Of a stretch of 47,161 bases of DNA, positions 25,137-36,120 are shown piece after piece (the stretch's first letter is position 1; every line of letters starts with the position of its first letter). A model generated the notes under the pieces. The model had not been told where the DNA came from. It searched no databases and worked only from the letters and a program-made list of their open reading frames with translations. The stretch is taken from contig MU623540.1 in the NCBI GenBank assembly GCA_025201765.1, forward strand, positions 1 to 47,161. Direction: 5' to 3'. The DNA is from Daldinia sp. FL1419. Taxonomy: Eukaryota > Ascomycota > Sordariomycetes > Xylariales > Hypoxylaceae. The translations under genes and the position numbers were made by a program.

Positions 25137-26653
25137 TCAGTCGCTCTTATCGAGCTGCAAATGTGCGTCGACGGCAGCGTTGCCATTGCCAGGTCCGTCA
25201 TCAGGAACGAACGCTGCCGTCCCGTTAGTATACTTACATTCGAAGTACTCTGGCATGGGCATAATAGGATAGCGCTTATCCGTCATCTTCTTGGCCCCTT
25301 CTCCAAACACGGCGTCCCACGGCATGCTCATCGAAGGGGGGATGGCCCAGCCCAGCCGCGTATTGCGCAACCACAGCCGAACGAGATGTCTCGACGTGGC
25401 GTCGCCGTCCAAGTACGATTCTCTACCGTGTAAGAAGGCAAGATTGTTAATAAACACGAGGTCACCGAGCCGAGTATCGAGTCGTACTTGATGTTTCTGT
25501 GCCGCCTCTTGTATCATCGCCAACGCCTCTCGCTGCTCCGGTCTAAGGTCGGGTATCGATCCGTTGCGGTTTGAGGGGTGAGGGCCGATACGGGCGGGAT
25601 CCATCGAGACTAGCAACCTCCCAGCGTGATACTCTATGAGCGGACACAGAGCGAAGGGCGGCTCTTTCCTAGAGCTCCTTGTGCGGCGTTAGTTATATGC
25701 CTCGCTCACTTCGCAGCGGGGGAGTACAGGTCCTACTTACGCTTGTATTGGCCAGTCGTGCCTCGCTAAGACATGGAGTACCCAAGGCTTTGTCTGTACC
25801 AGGTCGTTATAGATAGCCGCCATGGAAGCTACGCATGTGTGCCCGCCCTCGTCGGCTCGATCTCGAACTTGTATCGCTAAGATCTCGCAGCCCATATCGT
25901 TATGGAAAGGCTAGTAACGTCAGTTTGTGTCGTGGGACGTCCTCCCCATCATTCGAAAGGGCAAATCAGCCACCTACTAAGCTATAATTTGTATGTATAC
26001 CGTGCCTTTTCTCTCTTGGTATGGTCCAGGACTTGGACTCGGTGACGTGTGCTTTCTCTATAGATTAGCAAGCCGAGGAAGACGGGCTAGAACGTCGTAG
26101 AACGTACAGAGCATGTCTCCCTGGGAGTTCTGGAGACCTCTCTCGTCTCCGATGTAGCCTGCTATGGCTAGAAAGAGGACGATATTATCCTCGACGGTAT
26201 ATTTCTCCGGGTTCAGCCCCCGAACAATACAGAGGCCACTCCCATCGTGAACCTCCAAGGCACATTTATCAAGGCTATCACGGAGGTGCGGAAGCGGGAA
26301 AGACGCTCGAGTTACTTCGTCGCCGTTTCTTTCGAGTTCTAGAGGGATTCTTGTTAAACCGGGTCTATCAGGGGCGTATAGCCTAACAAAGACTTACTAT
26401 GAGACGATCGCAAGCCTTTCTCTATCTCGAGGATAGCCGCAACGTCCAGTCTGAAGAAATGCGTCTCGTCGGAGCCTAATCCAGACCAGCTGCTCCGATG
26501 GTCGATACGCGGTGGGTAGCCTGCGGGTAGTTGCGTTATGCTACTTCGTTCGGAGGATAAGATATCCTCGGCAAGGCCATTTTTTTCACGATGCAGCCGG
26601 GTCTGCGGGTCGATAGGGCTTTCGGGGCTGGGTGGAACCGCCTGGGCTGTCAT
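25137..26653 (-). CDS. TauD/TfdA-like Fe(II)/2-oxoglutarate dioxygenase
   Basis: Five exons (26653-26398, 26338-26108, 26051-25978, 25910-25741, 25677-25137) with introns of 59, 56, 67 and 63 nt give 423 residues; all phases fit. The chain follows the fungal TauD-like family order: GYIGDERG, then HVTESKSW, then HGIHTNYSLPFHND, then DMGCEILAIQVR, then RRL-type HLVRLWLRN and a C-terminal IPPSM...WDAVFG segment. The Fe(II) ligands would be His190 and Asp192 (FHND, an HxD motif) and His341, with 2-oxoglutarate-binding arginines shortly after (Arg344-Arg351). Family members oxidise sulfonates, carboxylates or secondary metabolites; no substrate can be assigned. Probably cytosolic; no signal peptide. 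Neighbours give no cluster context. Confidence 0.88.
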
Positions 26654-28110
26654 TTTCGTTGTCCTAATTACGCGTTCGGAAGAGCTTTGGGGGGTTGTTT
26701 TCGAAAACGAGAAATCTTCGTCGATCCGGAGACTTATAATGGCAACTACTTAAGGGGTTTATTTTTCTAAAGATGCCAGCGAAAATAACTGACTTAACTA
26801 TGACACAAATCTGTGTCCTATGCTACCTATTATTGGCTCGGGCTAAGCCCTCCTTTCCTAAATTAAGGATAGGACGTTTAGACTCGAGCTACGGACCGAG
26901 AAAATCATCGTATCAACCTTACATGACACTCCTCGACGGCTATATCGATGGGATGTCGACTAATGTGGTGACACTACGAGAGACTACAGGGAGCCCTCAC
27001 GGTATCATTGGTCGGGTTTCTGGAAAGAAACCGCATCGTTGTAGAAGCAGACTGACATTTCCTCGAGAAAGTAAGTCCGTCGCCGCGGCAAGCGGGATGG
27101 TGGGCTAGGTGAAGCCTGATACCTGAGCTCGATGGTGATTTGGCATCTCACAAGCAAAAAAAAGAAAAAAAGAGAAGGGGGAAAAGGGCCTCTAGAAGCT
27201 TCTTCATCATGGTCGTTGCGAGGTAGGTAACGTCTTGTTAGACCTGCGCCGGAGCCGCCCAAATTTAATCTACCAATTCCCTTGTCCTAACGAATATGAG
27301 AGCGTCTGATGGTGTATGGGCTAAGGGTATCAAAAATTGGCATCTTCGAGTTATTAAGGAGCGATGTCAAATTCGCGTAGTACGATACTCCCACTTGATG
27401 ATATGAGCAACCGCTTTCACCGGAGATACGCTCCCGCGTCTTCCCCCACGAACCTCAGGAGATACTGTGCCTGACGTGGCGACCGGGAAAGCCGGAAAGG
27501 ACGCCTTCAGTGTAGGGCAAGCCTAAGATGGGACAGAGGGCTCTCCCCCTAAAGGTTCGATTTATTGGCAACGCACCTCTCGGATGTGCTTCCAAGGGGA
27601 GCAGCTGGTAGAACCGTCACGGCGATTGGTTGTCATTCGTCCCTCCGCGTCGATCTCGCGTGAGGCTGTCTCGAGCGATGCTGTGGTCCAGAATTTCGAT
27701 GGGCAGGGATTGAGACCGGCCAAGTGAGCGTGCGCCCAAGCCTGGAATATTTAGGATCGCGTAACTACGGCATAAGATGGCGATACGTCCGCGCGAATCA
27801 TCGTAGAGCAAGAAGGACGAAGATGAAGATGATATAAGATACATGACCGTTTTATATTATGCTTCTACATCTACATACCCGGGGTACCTTCCAAGTTGTT
27901 GGTTGAATGGGATTCTGCGATGATGGGTCGCGAGACTCGACCGGCGGCTGTCGATATTCAGGCTGGAGGCCTTCATGCATGTTCCGATCTCCATCCTTGT
28001 CCATGTCCTTATGTAATGTACAGACCAAGACCATTTTGCAGCGTCCTATATGCTGTACGAGAAGACATGAACCGGCCCTGCATCGTTACCTCCCTGTTCA
28101 CTTCTACCAT

Positions 28111-28130
28111 GTGTGTGTGTGTGTGTGTGT
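28111..28130 (+). repeat. (GT)10 microsatellite
   Basis: Ten uninterrupted GT dinucleotides. Confidence 0.95.
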
Positions 28131-28566
28131 ACACGGAGAGCGTGTAGCCATCCCTTATCGTTGCAAGCGTGTTCAAGACTTATACGTGCATACTTATTAA
28201 GCACGCCTACTTTGGGAACATTTATATAGGCACAAAAGCATACACACACAACTTGGACGGATTTGGGGGTGAAAAGGATGATTAGGTAGGGAGGTACCTA
28301 CATAGGTAGAATATTCGGGTTCCCCCCCCCTCCCCCCCCTTTTTTTTTCTTTTCTTTTCCTTTTTCATTAATTTCCTTTTTTATTTTATTTTTCTCTCTT
28401 TCTTCTATCAATCGAAAAAGAAAAAGAAAATGCGTACCTGTGGCTTGACCCTTTTTGCTTTTATTCTCGGTCTCGGTGTGGTGCGAATTATTTGTTAGTC
28501 TCTACATACATCCAGACCGCTTTGGCGACCACTGAGGGGTCGGCTCTTGTGGTCGGGCGTCGTCTG

Positions 28567-28608
28567 TATACTGTAGCGTATATACTGTAACGTATATACT
28601 GTAGCGTA
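28567..28608 (+). repeat. three 14-bp tandem units
   Basis: TATACTGTAGCGTA, TATACTGTAACGTA, TATACTGTAGCGTA in direct succession. The single difference is G/A. Confidence 0.9.
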
Positions 28609-29196
28609 CAGGAGATATGCGTAAGCTTACTTTAAAAAAAACATCCTGCCAGGTCTTGCCACGGACCATCGTCACACAGCTTTGAGTCGTCACGGGAAGA
28701 CTCTGCATGTCTTTCCGGCTTAGTGATCATCCAAAAGTAGGCTTCTTTTATTTTCACCCGGCGAGAAAATCGTGGTCTCCTTTTTTTTTTTTTTTTTTTT
28801 TTTCGAGAAGGATACCCCGTCATCATACCGCACGCATTTCTCTTCCTGCGACGAGAACAACCTGACCGGGGAGAAACCCCGTACCTATATTGTCGTATTA
28901 CCAGACCAGCAGTTACCCACTCGTGGTTATGCTACTTATGCTACACAGATACACTGTTTTTTCGCCGGTTTCGAATTTGAGAGGAACTGAGAGGAGCAAT
29001 TAGCCCCTCCTGCGCCACTTTGCGATCCTGGGTTCTTCACCGGCCGACGAAGGTGAATGTGACGCACAGCAAACCATCGAGTAACCGGCAATTTTTGATA
29101 CGCACACACGCGCACACACCACCCCCCGTGGTCAGGACGTAAGGACCCGATTTTGTTGTCAGCTAAAAACTGAGATCGGATTAATAGATCGAGCCC

Positions 29197-32009
29197 ATGA
29201 TGGATGAAAGAACGCTTGCTTCCGTAGTCCAGCCCCAGCCCGTTCCCGCTCTGGCCTGTCTGGTAGACTCCTCGACCTCTGCCGGGGTCGCGCCAATTGA
29301 TCAGACGTCATGGAAGGCTGGGAAAAGATCTCGGGCCACCTCTCCTTCCCCGACCAACTATGATCCTGGTCCTGCTCCCCCTTCCAATAGCCCTACGGGT
29401 TATGGGTCTGACGGGTTGTCACCCTCGTCGCTGACTAAACAGTATCCCAACAAGCGACGAAGACTGGACGCCGATGTGTTAACCTCAGGTGCCGCCGTCA
29501 CCGCAACGTCAGACGATCTTAGGCCCCGCAGCTCTTCTGATACTAGCTGTGACCATCCCGTTGCGTCGGAGCCTCCTAGTTGCGATGTAGGGCTCGGCGT
29601 ATCAGATGTCGCGAAGGATCGCTTCGGCCTGTCTCCTACCCTCGCACAGGAGAAAGGTCCGATTGCGTATGACTGGTTATACGACATGGATCAAGTCACC
29701 TCAAGTACCAGCGACCAGCCTGCCACATTCCCCTCGCCACTCCCCCATCCAAAACCGCCCGGGTTCTCGCACTATCATGACACTCCGGGGAACCACCCGG
29801 CAGAAAGCTCAGGTTTACCGACTCCCGGCTGTCCTCTTTGCCCCTTACCCCCTTCCTCTTGTAACCCTTCGGAACCGGAAGCCATGCTCGTGGAGTATCG
29901 ACCTCGTCCGAACAGCGAGGCCGCTGCTCCGGAGCGGCGATCACCCGAGCCCAAACCCCAGCCCCCAGAGGAGGAACGTGATCGAAAGGATGTGATCGAA
30001 TCCTCAGACGAAGCTCCGGTGGAAGAGGAGTGGGTGAATATAGTATGGCCGGTAAAGAAGAGCAGCGGCAGCGACTCGGGCGATTCTCGACACGCTTCTG
30101 GCCTTTCGGACGATAATGCCCCCGTACCGGATGAGGAATGGGAAAATGTCAATGCGAGTGATGGTCCGGATGAGAAGGGTCGATCGGTATCTCGTTCTGA
30201 GAGGCGTTCCCAAACACACTTGAGCGATCAGAACCGTAGTGAGACAAAAAAGACCCGCAAGCTAAAGGTATTGCTAAAAAAAATTTTCTATTTTTTTTTT
30301 TCTATTTCTTTCTTTTCTTTTTACGCAGCTCCTTTCCTATACTTTGTACTACGGCTGTGTCTCGCCACCTGCTGACGTATTAACGGGCCTGCATTCGATG
30401 TCGTATGCAGAAAATAAAAGTAGGTAGACCGTCAAGCGTACGACTTAAAAAGATATTCTTTACTTATACTTAACTTAGTGCAAGGCGGATTCGGAAAACC
30501 CGCAGGAGTTTGACTGCTTGACTTGCCGCGAGATAAACTTGGACTCGAAGAAAGTGATCCATAGACTTCCGTGTCTTCGATGGAAGCTTGCCGAAGTCAC
30601 CCTCTTCCGCGAGGGTGGTCTCGAGCTGACAAGACGATGGGCCGGGGTTAAGATGAAAGACCTCGGTCCGCGAGATTGGGTTAATAGTAGTGATGTCCGT
30701 ACGATCGGGATAGTTATGGCAAGCAAGATCCCGATGATATTAAAAGTCAAAAAGTTCAAACCTATCGATGGCGATATCACCTGTAAATTCTGGGTTGACG
30801 GGAGAGGAAAAAAGCGAAGGATCGATATCGAGCCTTACGCCCTGGCGAGCGTCTGCGAGACTGCCAACAGGTATGAGCAATACCTATACGAACACGCTCG
30901 TTCGGCCCTACGAGAGTACGCCTCAGATCTTCGGGTCGACAGCTTGGTGCGGGAGACTTATTTGGCAGTGTAAGCGAGCAATTCCTCTCATCTGACGGCT
31001 TGGTTTTTTCCCTTGGCACGAAAGGTCGAAAAGGAGCTAATCCTGGACTACGCCTACAGGCTATACTATTCTACCAGCTGTAAAGTAAGATCAAGGATCC
31101 GATGCGAGCAACGTTTTACTGATGGGCTCCTATTAGAGATCTTTGTCTAAGACACAAGAAGACTCCGTGAACTCTACTTTACTCGAACAGTACTTCTACT
31201 TATGGTTTGCGGCTAGTTAGTAGCTCGAGGTTAGACTCGCAGCGGTTGGTTAGGCGGCTGACTTGCACATAGGAAACACTCTTCGATCGGCATACGTAGT
31301 AGGAGAAGAGACTCTGGACATGAAGCCAATAGACGACCCCGAGTGCCCGTACCACAGGACGATACCAGTACCGCGAATGATACCAGCACAGTTCGACTCC
31401 CTGGGAAACCAGATCCTGGTATCGGCTAGAAAGATTATCATCGAGGGATTATGGAAGATAATGGCGGGGAAAAATCCTCTTCACTTCTATTTCGTCTACC
31501 TGGTCGTGTTCATGCTCCTTCACGAAGTCTCCTTCACGTCTGCTGATAGGCGACGCCGTGCTAGGGATAATAAGTTGAACGATGTTAGTTGCCAGAAGCT
31601 TTAGCTTATCGCTACCTTTACTGAATCGATTCGCAGAAAAGCCGATACGATCTGGAGGGGTTTGTCGAGAGCCTCCAGGAAGGAGGAAACAACATTCTTA
31701 GCCATTGGCATTATTATAAGCGCGGCCTTGCAACATCGATAGCGGAGACGGAATCCGAGGACAAGAAGAATGCGCTCTGGAGATATTTGGAAAAAGAACA
31801 AGTAGAGCTGCTCAGAAAGACGAAGATGGCTTACGAAGAAGGTAAGGATATTGATACTTGGGCCTGATAGGTGGTCGCTTTGTTGGCCTGGTGCTAACCG
31901 ATGCAAAGGAGTAAAGAACCAGAACCGTTTGGAATGGGAGGAGGATCTCTACTTTGTGTCCCAGATGTTCGAAGAGAACTGGCACCCACGCAAGACGTTT
32001 AGCAGGTAG
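29197..32009 (+). CDS. Zn-cluster (CLRYKITD-type) fungal protein, splice acceptor 1 disrupted
   Basis: Eight predicted exons: 29197-30267, 30387-30419, 30479-30967, 31025-31084, 31137-31215, 31273-31583, 31637-31841 and 31909-32009. All phases fit and give 782 residues. Residues 1-357 are Pro/Ser/acidic and disordered-looking. A cysteine module follows, C-x2-C-x6-C-x11-C-x2-C-x15-C (Cys359-Cys400), starting ACIRCRMQKIKC, then PCLRWKLAEVTLFREGG, and near the C terminus FVSQMFEENW. I recognise this as a large Pezizomycotina-only family usually annotated as C6 zinc-finger-like; a nuclear regulatory role is inferred. Oddities: intron 1 (30268-30386, 119 nt) ends in GG, not AG, with an in-frame TAA just upstream, so no canonical acceptor restores the frame; intron 3 uses a weak GTGTAA donor. 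Either one base is wrong or the gene is newly damaged. Confidence 0.75.
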
Positions 32010-32871
32010 AAAAGGGGAGAAGAGGTATACACAGATACGCTTACGCGTATAGAAGACATCTTGGATATCTGAACTTTAAGATATGAGTAGCTAGATGTCC
32101 GGGTATATATTTCTGAGGCCTACGGTGAAGGGGTTGGTCGATATGGACGTGCTCACGGGCTGTTCAAACCGTGTGAACTAGACGAATAGGGGCGAGAGGG
32201 ACGAGCAGTTATTGTTTTGGTGTGTCTTGGTTTCCTAGGCTCAAGTGTGCGTTTCCATGTTATATTAAGAGTTGAGATAATCGGAGCCTTCCCTCACTGA
32301 TTATATGATGTTTGGATATAAGTTACTAACCGTTAGTGGAAGATTGCTGGTGAGGGTTTTGGGGGGGTGAAGATGTGGAATTTCGAATGGGAATATAAAG
32401 AATTTATTTATTTTATTTATTTATTTATTATATAATATAAAATATGTATCAAGGTTTTATTTAATTATTTAGTATAAAATTATATATTTTAAAATCTTTT
32501 AAACGAATTTATTTATGTATTTATGTATTTATGTATTGATTTATTGATTTATAATATTAATAAAGTCTTAATATATTAAAAAGTACATAATAAATAACTA
32601 GGTACTTATAAAAGTTGCCAGATCGTATTTACGCATTTACAAATGTCAAACAATTCATTCATTATCTCTACCCAACCGCCAACTCTCATAATCCTTATTT
32701 GAGAATCGAGACGAATAATTCGTGGCATAGCAATGCAATTTGATTCATAAACCGCTTTTGCCGCTGGTACTTTATTTCGCTTCATCTGGGCCAACGGTTC
32801 TCTGCTTCGGTTCTACCAGATAACCGACGATATATCCATTTGCTAGCTATCCGTAGCGTCCGGCCGCCGAC
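32010..32871. other. intergenic with AT-rich patch
   Basis: Between two same-strand genes. 32400-32600 is an AT-rich patch with three direct ATTTATGT units (32511-32534) followed by two ATTGATTT units. No ORF. It may be a small RIP-affected insertion or the 3' flank of the Zn-cluster gene. Confidence 0.6.
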
Positions 32872-33486
32872 ATGTCTTCCGATCTGGAAACTTTTACTAT
32901 GCTGCCGTTGCAGATCGACCCGCAGACCAAGGCGCTGTCGACGCCGTCCGGCTCGCGCGCTCTACAGGCCGAACTAGCTTCGCTTAACGCATTGCACCGC
33001 TCGCTTCTGGCGCTCGAAACCCCAAACCAAGTGCCGCCTCCTCCACTCCCCGTAAACCCGAAGCGATCGGCAAACGTTAACAAACTACGAGAAAGCGGTA
33101 ACGCCGAGTACCGCAAGGGCAAATACGCCGAAGCTGTCAAATTCTACACCCTAGGCTTACAGATGGCCTTGACGAGACCGCTATGGGAACCCCAGCAGCT
33201 GGTACGCGAGGAGGTTGCTGCTCTCTACGCCAACCGCGCTCAGGCTCAAATGGGCTTACAAAGCTGGGCCGAAGGTGCCTCTGACGCCGAGGCGAGTGTC
33301 GAGGCTAAACGTGTCGGCAATTCGAAGGCTTGGTGGAGGCGGGGCAAGTGCCTATTAGAGATGGGACGGTTAATTGAGGCCAAGGAATGGGTTAGAAAAG
33401 GCTTGGAGATGGAAGGCGACGAAGGCGAGTTGGTTGCTTTGCTAAAAGAAGTCAACGCGAAGCTGGAAGGGAAGAGTAATCCTTGA
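32872..33486 (+). CDS. sec72: Sec72-like TPR subunit of the ER post-translational translocon
   Basis: An intronless 204-residue protein. The N-terminal 50 residues (FTMLPLQIDPQTKALSTPSG) are the short beta-rich segment seen in fungal Sec72. From about residue 65 to 180 it is TPR-like: NVNKLRESGNAEYRKGKYAEAVKFYTLGLQ, ALYANRAQAQMGLQSWAEGASDAEASVEAK and KAWWRRGKCLLEMGRLIEAKEWVRKGLE form three helix pairs. In yeast and Chaetomium, Sec72 binds Sec71/Sec66 in the Sec62/63 complex and receives Hsp70-bound precursors on the cytosolic face of the ER. No signal peptide or membrane helix, as expected. The length is normal. The ATG follows a GC-rich leader and is the first in frame. Confidence 0.88.
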   Translation: MSSDLETFTMLPLQIDPQTKALSTPSGSRALQAELASLNALHRSLLALETPNQVPPPPLPVNPKRSANVNKLRESGNAEYRKGKYAEAVKFYTLGLQMALTRPLWEPQQLVREEVAALYANRAQAQMGLQSWAEGASDAEASVEAKRVGNSKAWWRRGKCLLEMGRLIEAKEWVRKGLEMEGDEGELVALLKEVNAKLEGKSNP

Positions 33487-34262
33487 AACCCGTTGGCGTC
33501 GCTCGTCTTGTTAGGTTTTGCAGGCTCGTGCTTCTCATTTACGGATACTAGGCTGTCGTTTACACGTTAGGTATCCCAATGGCGTACGAGGAGTTGGTAG
33601 ATATACATGATTCTTATTGCCTCCGCGGACTTTGAACTCGATCGAACCTTACGGATATTCGACTACTTGATCCATAAGTGATAAAACAGGTAACCTTAGA
33701 ATATAACGGGGAGCTGTAGAAAGAGTAAACTCGGTACGTAAATTGGATTGCCTGCTGGGATATGGACAAAACGTGCCAATCTCTAGCCTGTCTCTATCTA
33801 GCCTCCCCCGTCTGTGTCCCTCAAACCCCTCTAATGGTGGTATTGACTCGGGGAGGCGATTCTTGGATATCTGATGCTGGCTTTTTAATACGGAGCCCTT
33901 AGTTAAACTCCGGCTGAACTCTTAACTAAACTCCTAGATACGCTCCATCTCTCATATCTGTCATAGGCAACTGGTAGACCAATTTGGATTCGTAAAAGGA
34001 CATGATCCCTACTTCCCTTCCCTCCTCCCACCCAAATCCCCTCACGGTAGATACAGAACAAGCGTACAAGTCCACTAGCCTGTAAACATGCGGATAAAAA
34101 TGTCGAGTCCTCTCAACTTTTTCCTCGAGAGACCGACCAAGAGATAAATGACGACGGAAAGAACAAGAAAAAGCCGTAGCTGTCGCTCGCCTGGTATCAT
34201 CCTCCAATGCCCTTTGATTGCTTTTTCGGTTCGATTTCTTTGTTTATCGATTCGAGACAGGT
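33487..34262. other. intergenic, no gene seen
   Basis: Convergent 3' regions of sec72 (+) and the 108-residue gene (-). A 93-codon ORF on the minus strand (33926-34207) has no domain or conserved-looking motif and is not called. Confidence 0.6.
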
Positions 34263-34758
34263 TTAAAGTTGCTTCTCTGGGTCCTTCTCGCGAATGCTTC
34301 GGTTCCTAGGCCTCATAACGGCATCTTGGCCGGTCATGCGACGTTCGAGGGCGCGATCGAGCTTAGCACCGAGGGCGAGCTTGTTGAGGTTGGCTGATTT
34401 CTCTTCGGAAAGGACGACGCGCTGACTCGATAGGGCTTTATTCTCCATGCGCGCAAGCCCGGTTTCGATTTCGCGAATCTCGGCATGCGCCGAATCGGTA
34501 GTCCGTACCGTCGCCGCCAACGATGGTGCTGTGCTATATGTGCTATAGCGTACTGATGCGCGGGGAGAACCGATCTATATTTTGAGTAGCGCGCGTTAGC
34601 TTCCCACGTCTTTTTTATTTCCTTCGATAGTTGTCACGAAATACGTAGGATTGATCACACAACTAGCTCGACGGATAAGGTAGGTAAGATGAATGGTTGG
34701 GTTGATGGATCAGGCTGAAGAGAGAAATGTTTCTATTACGTACGGTAGAGGGTGCCAT
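34263..34758 (-). CDS. small uncharacterised protein, 108 residues
   Basis: Two exons: 34758-34744 encodes only MAPST, and 34574-34263 encodes the rest, separated by a 169-nt intron with GTACGT donor, a GCTAACGCG branch site and ATATAG acceptor. Phase is 0 on both sides. Exon 2 reads IGSPRASVRYSTYSTAPSL, then a charged helical segment including EIREIETGLARMENKAL and KLALGAKLDRALERRMTGQD. It looks like a real, constrained helical protein of cytosolic or nuclear location, but I cannot name the family. No ATG precedes the helical region within exon 2 itself, which is why the upstream mini-exon was chosen. The first exon is the least certain part. Confidence 0.6.
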
Positions 34759-35448
34759 GATGGGACGCGATGAGTCTAACGAAGTAGGCATTCTTCTTTT
34801 TTTTTTCTCTCTTTTTTCTTTTTTTTTTGTTCTGTTTTCCTTTTTTTCGAGAAGTCTACCCAAGTATATAGGGACGGTTCTAAATTCTAAAGTCCCTTTG
34901 GGACCTTTGTGGTGGGTTGAGTAATGGATTTATTTAAATTGGCTTAAAACAGGCAAGACGTTTCGCTTGGGGAAGTGATAGAGGTAGTGGCTGCGGGCGG
35001 CGGCTGTAACTGTGATAGGTAACAGTTGTTGAGTGATTAGTGTCAATTGGGCAAGGTATGTTAGAGAAGTGTCAGGGTGCAGATTATTGTAGAGTTGCAG
35101 AGAAATAGTTAAAGAGGTAGGTATGTACAATATGGATCCGTAATAGAGTAAAGTAGTAGCGATAACGGTGGTGTGGTGGATCGAGGTTCGAAACGGCGCT
35201 ATGCAAGGATAGAATGGATGAAGATGGGATTGGACCGATGTATATAAATAATTAATTTCAAAGTTTTTAATAATTTATTAATTATATATTATTATAATGT
35301 TATGTATTTATGATATATGGGTATAATATTTAATTAATTGAGCAATTTGAATAGGATTATGATAAAAGGGGAACTAAATAATTACTTAGGTAGGTTAGGT
35401 AATTAATTAAAGGAAAAGAATTATTTACACAAGAAAGAAAATAGAAAA

Positions 35449-35661
35449 TGATGGTTATATGTTACCAGGCATTGTAGACCTCTGTAACAAACAAAGGAAG
35501 TATTATATAATTAGTATATTATATATATAAGGATTTTAAGTCCGTTAAGGTCAAAGTAGATAATTCTCCTCTTTAGGATTTATAAATATATAAATCTTAT
35601 TGTATTATTTTATTTGTTACTTGCTTTTGCTGTTATTTCTCTTATATGTACATTTAGTCCA
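35449..35661 (-). mobile_element. 213-bp TG...CA repeat, copy C, with flanking direct repeat
   Basis: On the + strand it starts TGATGGTTATATGTTACC and ends CATTTAGTCCA. Its reverse complement matches copies A and B along their full length. It is flanked by ATAGAAAA on both sides (35441-35448 and 35662-35669), a perfect 8-bp direct repeat. It keeps more G and C than copies A and B and is the best guide to the original sequence. Confidence 0.75.
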
Positions 35662-35864
35662 ATAGAAAAAAAAGGGGAAGAAATAATGGTATGTATTATT
35701 AGTTCAATTATTATTTAAAAATGCAAATTATTTGTGGCAAAATATGGGAGAATATTATATATTATATGTTATAATGTTTATAAATTGGGGTACTTGGATA
35801 AATAATAAAATAGGCATTAATATATAATATTTAGCCTATTTTGATAACCTTTTATGGTATTATG

Positions 35865-36120
35865 AACCCTGCCAGAATGCCCTCAAAAAGTTCCTAATAT
35901 AATAATTCATATAATAAAGATTTCCACACAACTGCATCAGAAGAAAGGGATTGGAGATTTTTATTTTTTATTTTTTTAATAAAATACAATGGTTTAATCT
36001 TATTTAGACGTCTTTTCCTGAATTATAGGATATAATTTGATTAAATCATGACAGTGGCAAGGTAAGTTATATATATAGTAGGCAAATCGAGACCTATTTT
36101 GACACGATTCTACCTACGGA
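35865..36120 (+). repeat. dispersed repeat, copy 2
   Basis: Same order of conserved blocks as 23560-23720, with an extra roughly 70 bp after the CAGAATGCCC block. More AT-rich than copy 1. Confidence 0.55.

Larger units (their letters stand above)
26654..29196. other. intergenic region with simple repeats
   Basis: 2.5 kb between the divergent dioxygenase (-) and Zn-cluster gene (+). It holds a (GT)10 run, a C/T-rich tract at 28321-28390, a GGTACCTAC motif at about 28282-28310, three 14-bp tandem units and a 23-T run (28781-28803). ORFs such as 26773-27108 (+) have no recognisable features. CACACACGCGCACACACC lies about 90 bp upstream of the Zn-cluster ATG. Confidence 0.6.

Noticed and set aside
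26773..27108. 111-codon + strand ORF
   Set aside because: No recognisable motif, atypical composition and no supporting context.
25137..32009. A secondary-metabolite cluster (dioxygenase, Zn-cluster protein and a distant MFS transporter)
   Set aside because: No core synthase is present, the genes are far apart, and the transporter belongs to the siderophore family.
33926..34207. 93-codon minus-strand ORF
   Set aside because: No domain, next to a better-supported gene, and no splice signals that extend it.
35160..35200. Possible tRNA T-arm (GGTTCGAAAC)
   Set aside because: No matching acceptor stem, D-arm or anticodon arm could be folded around it.
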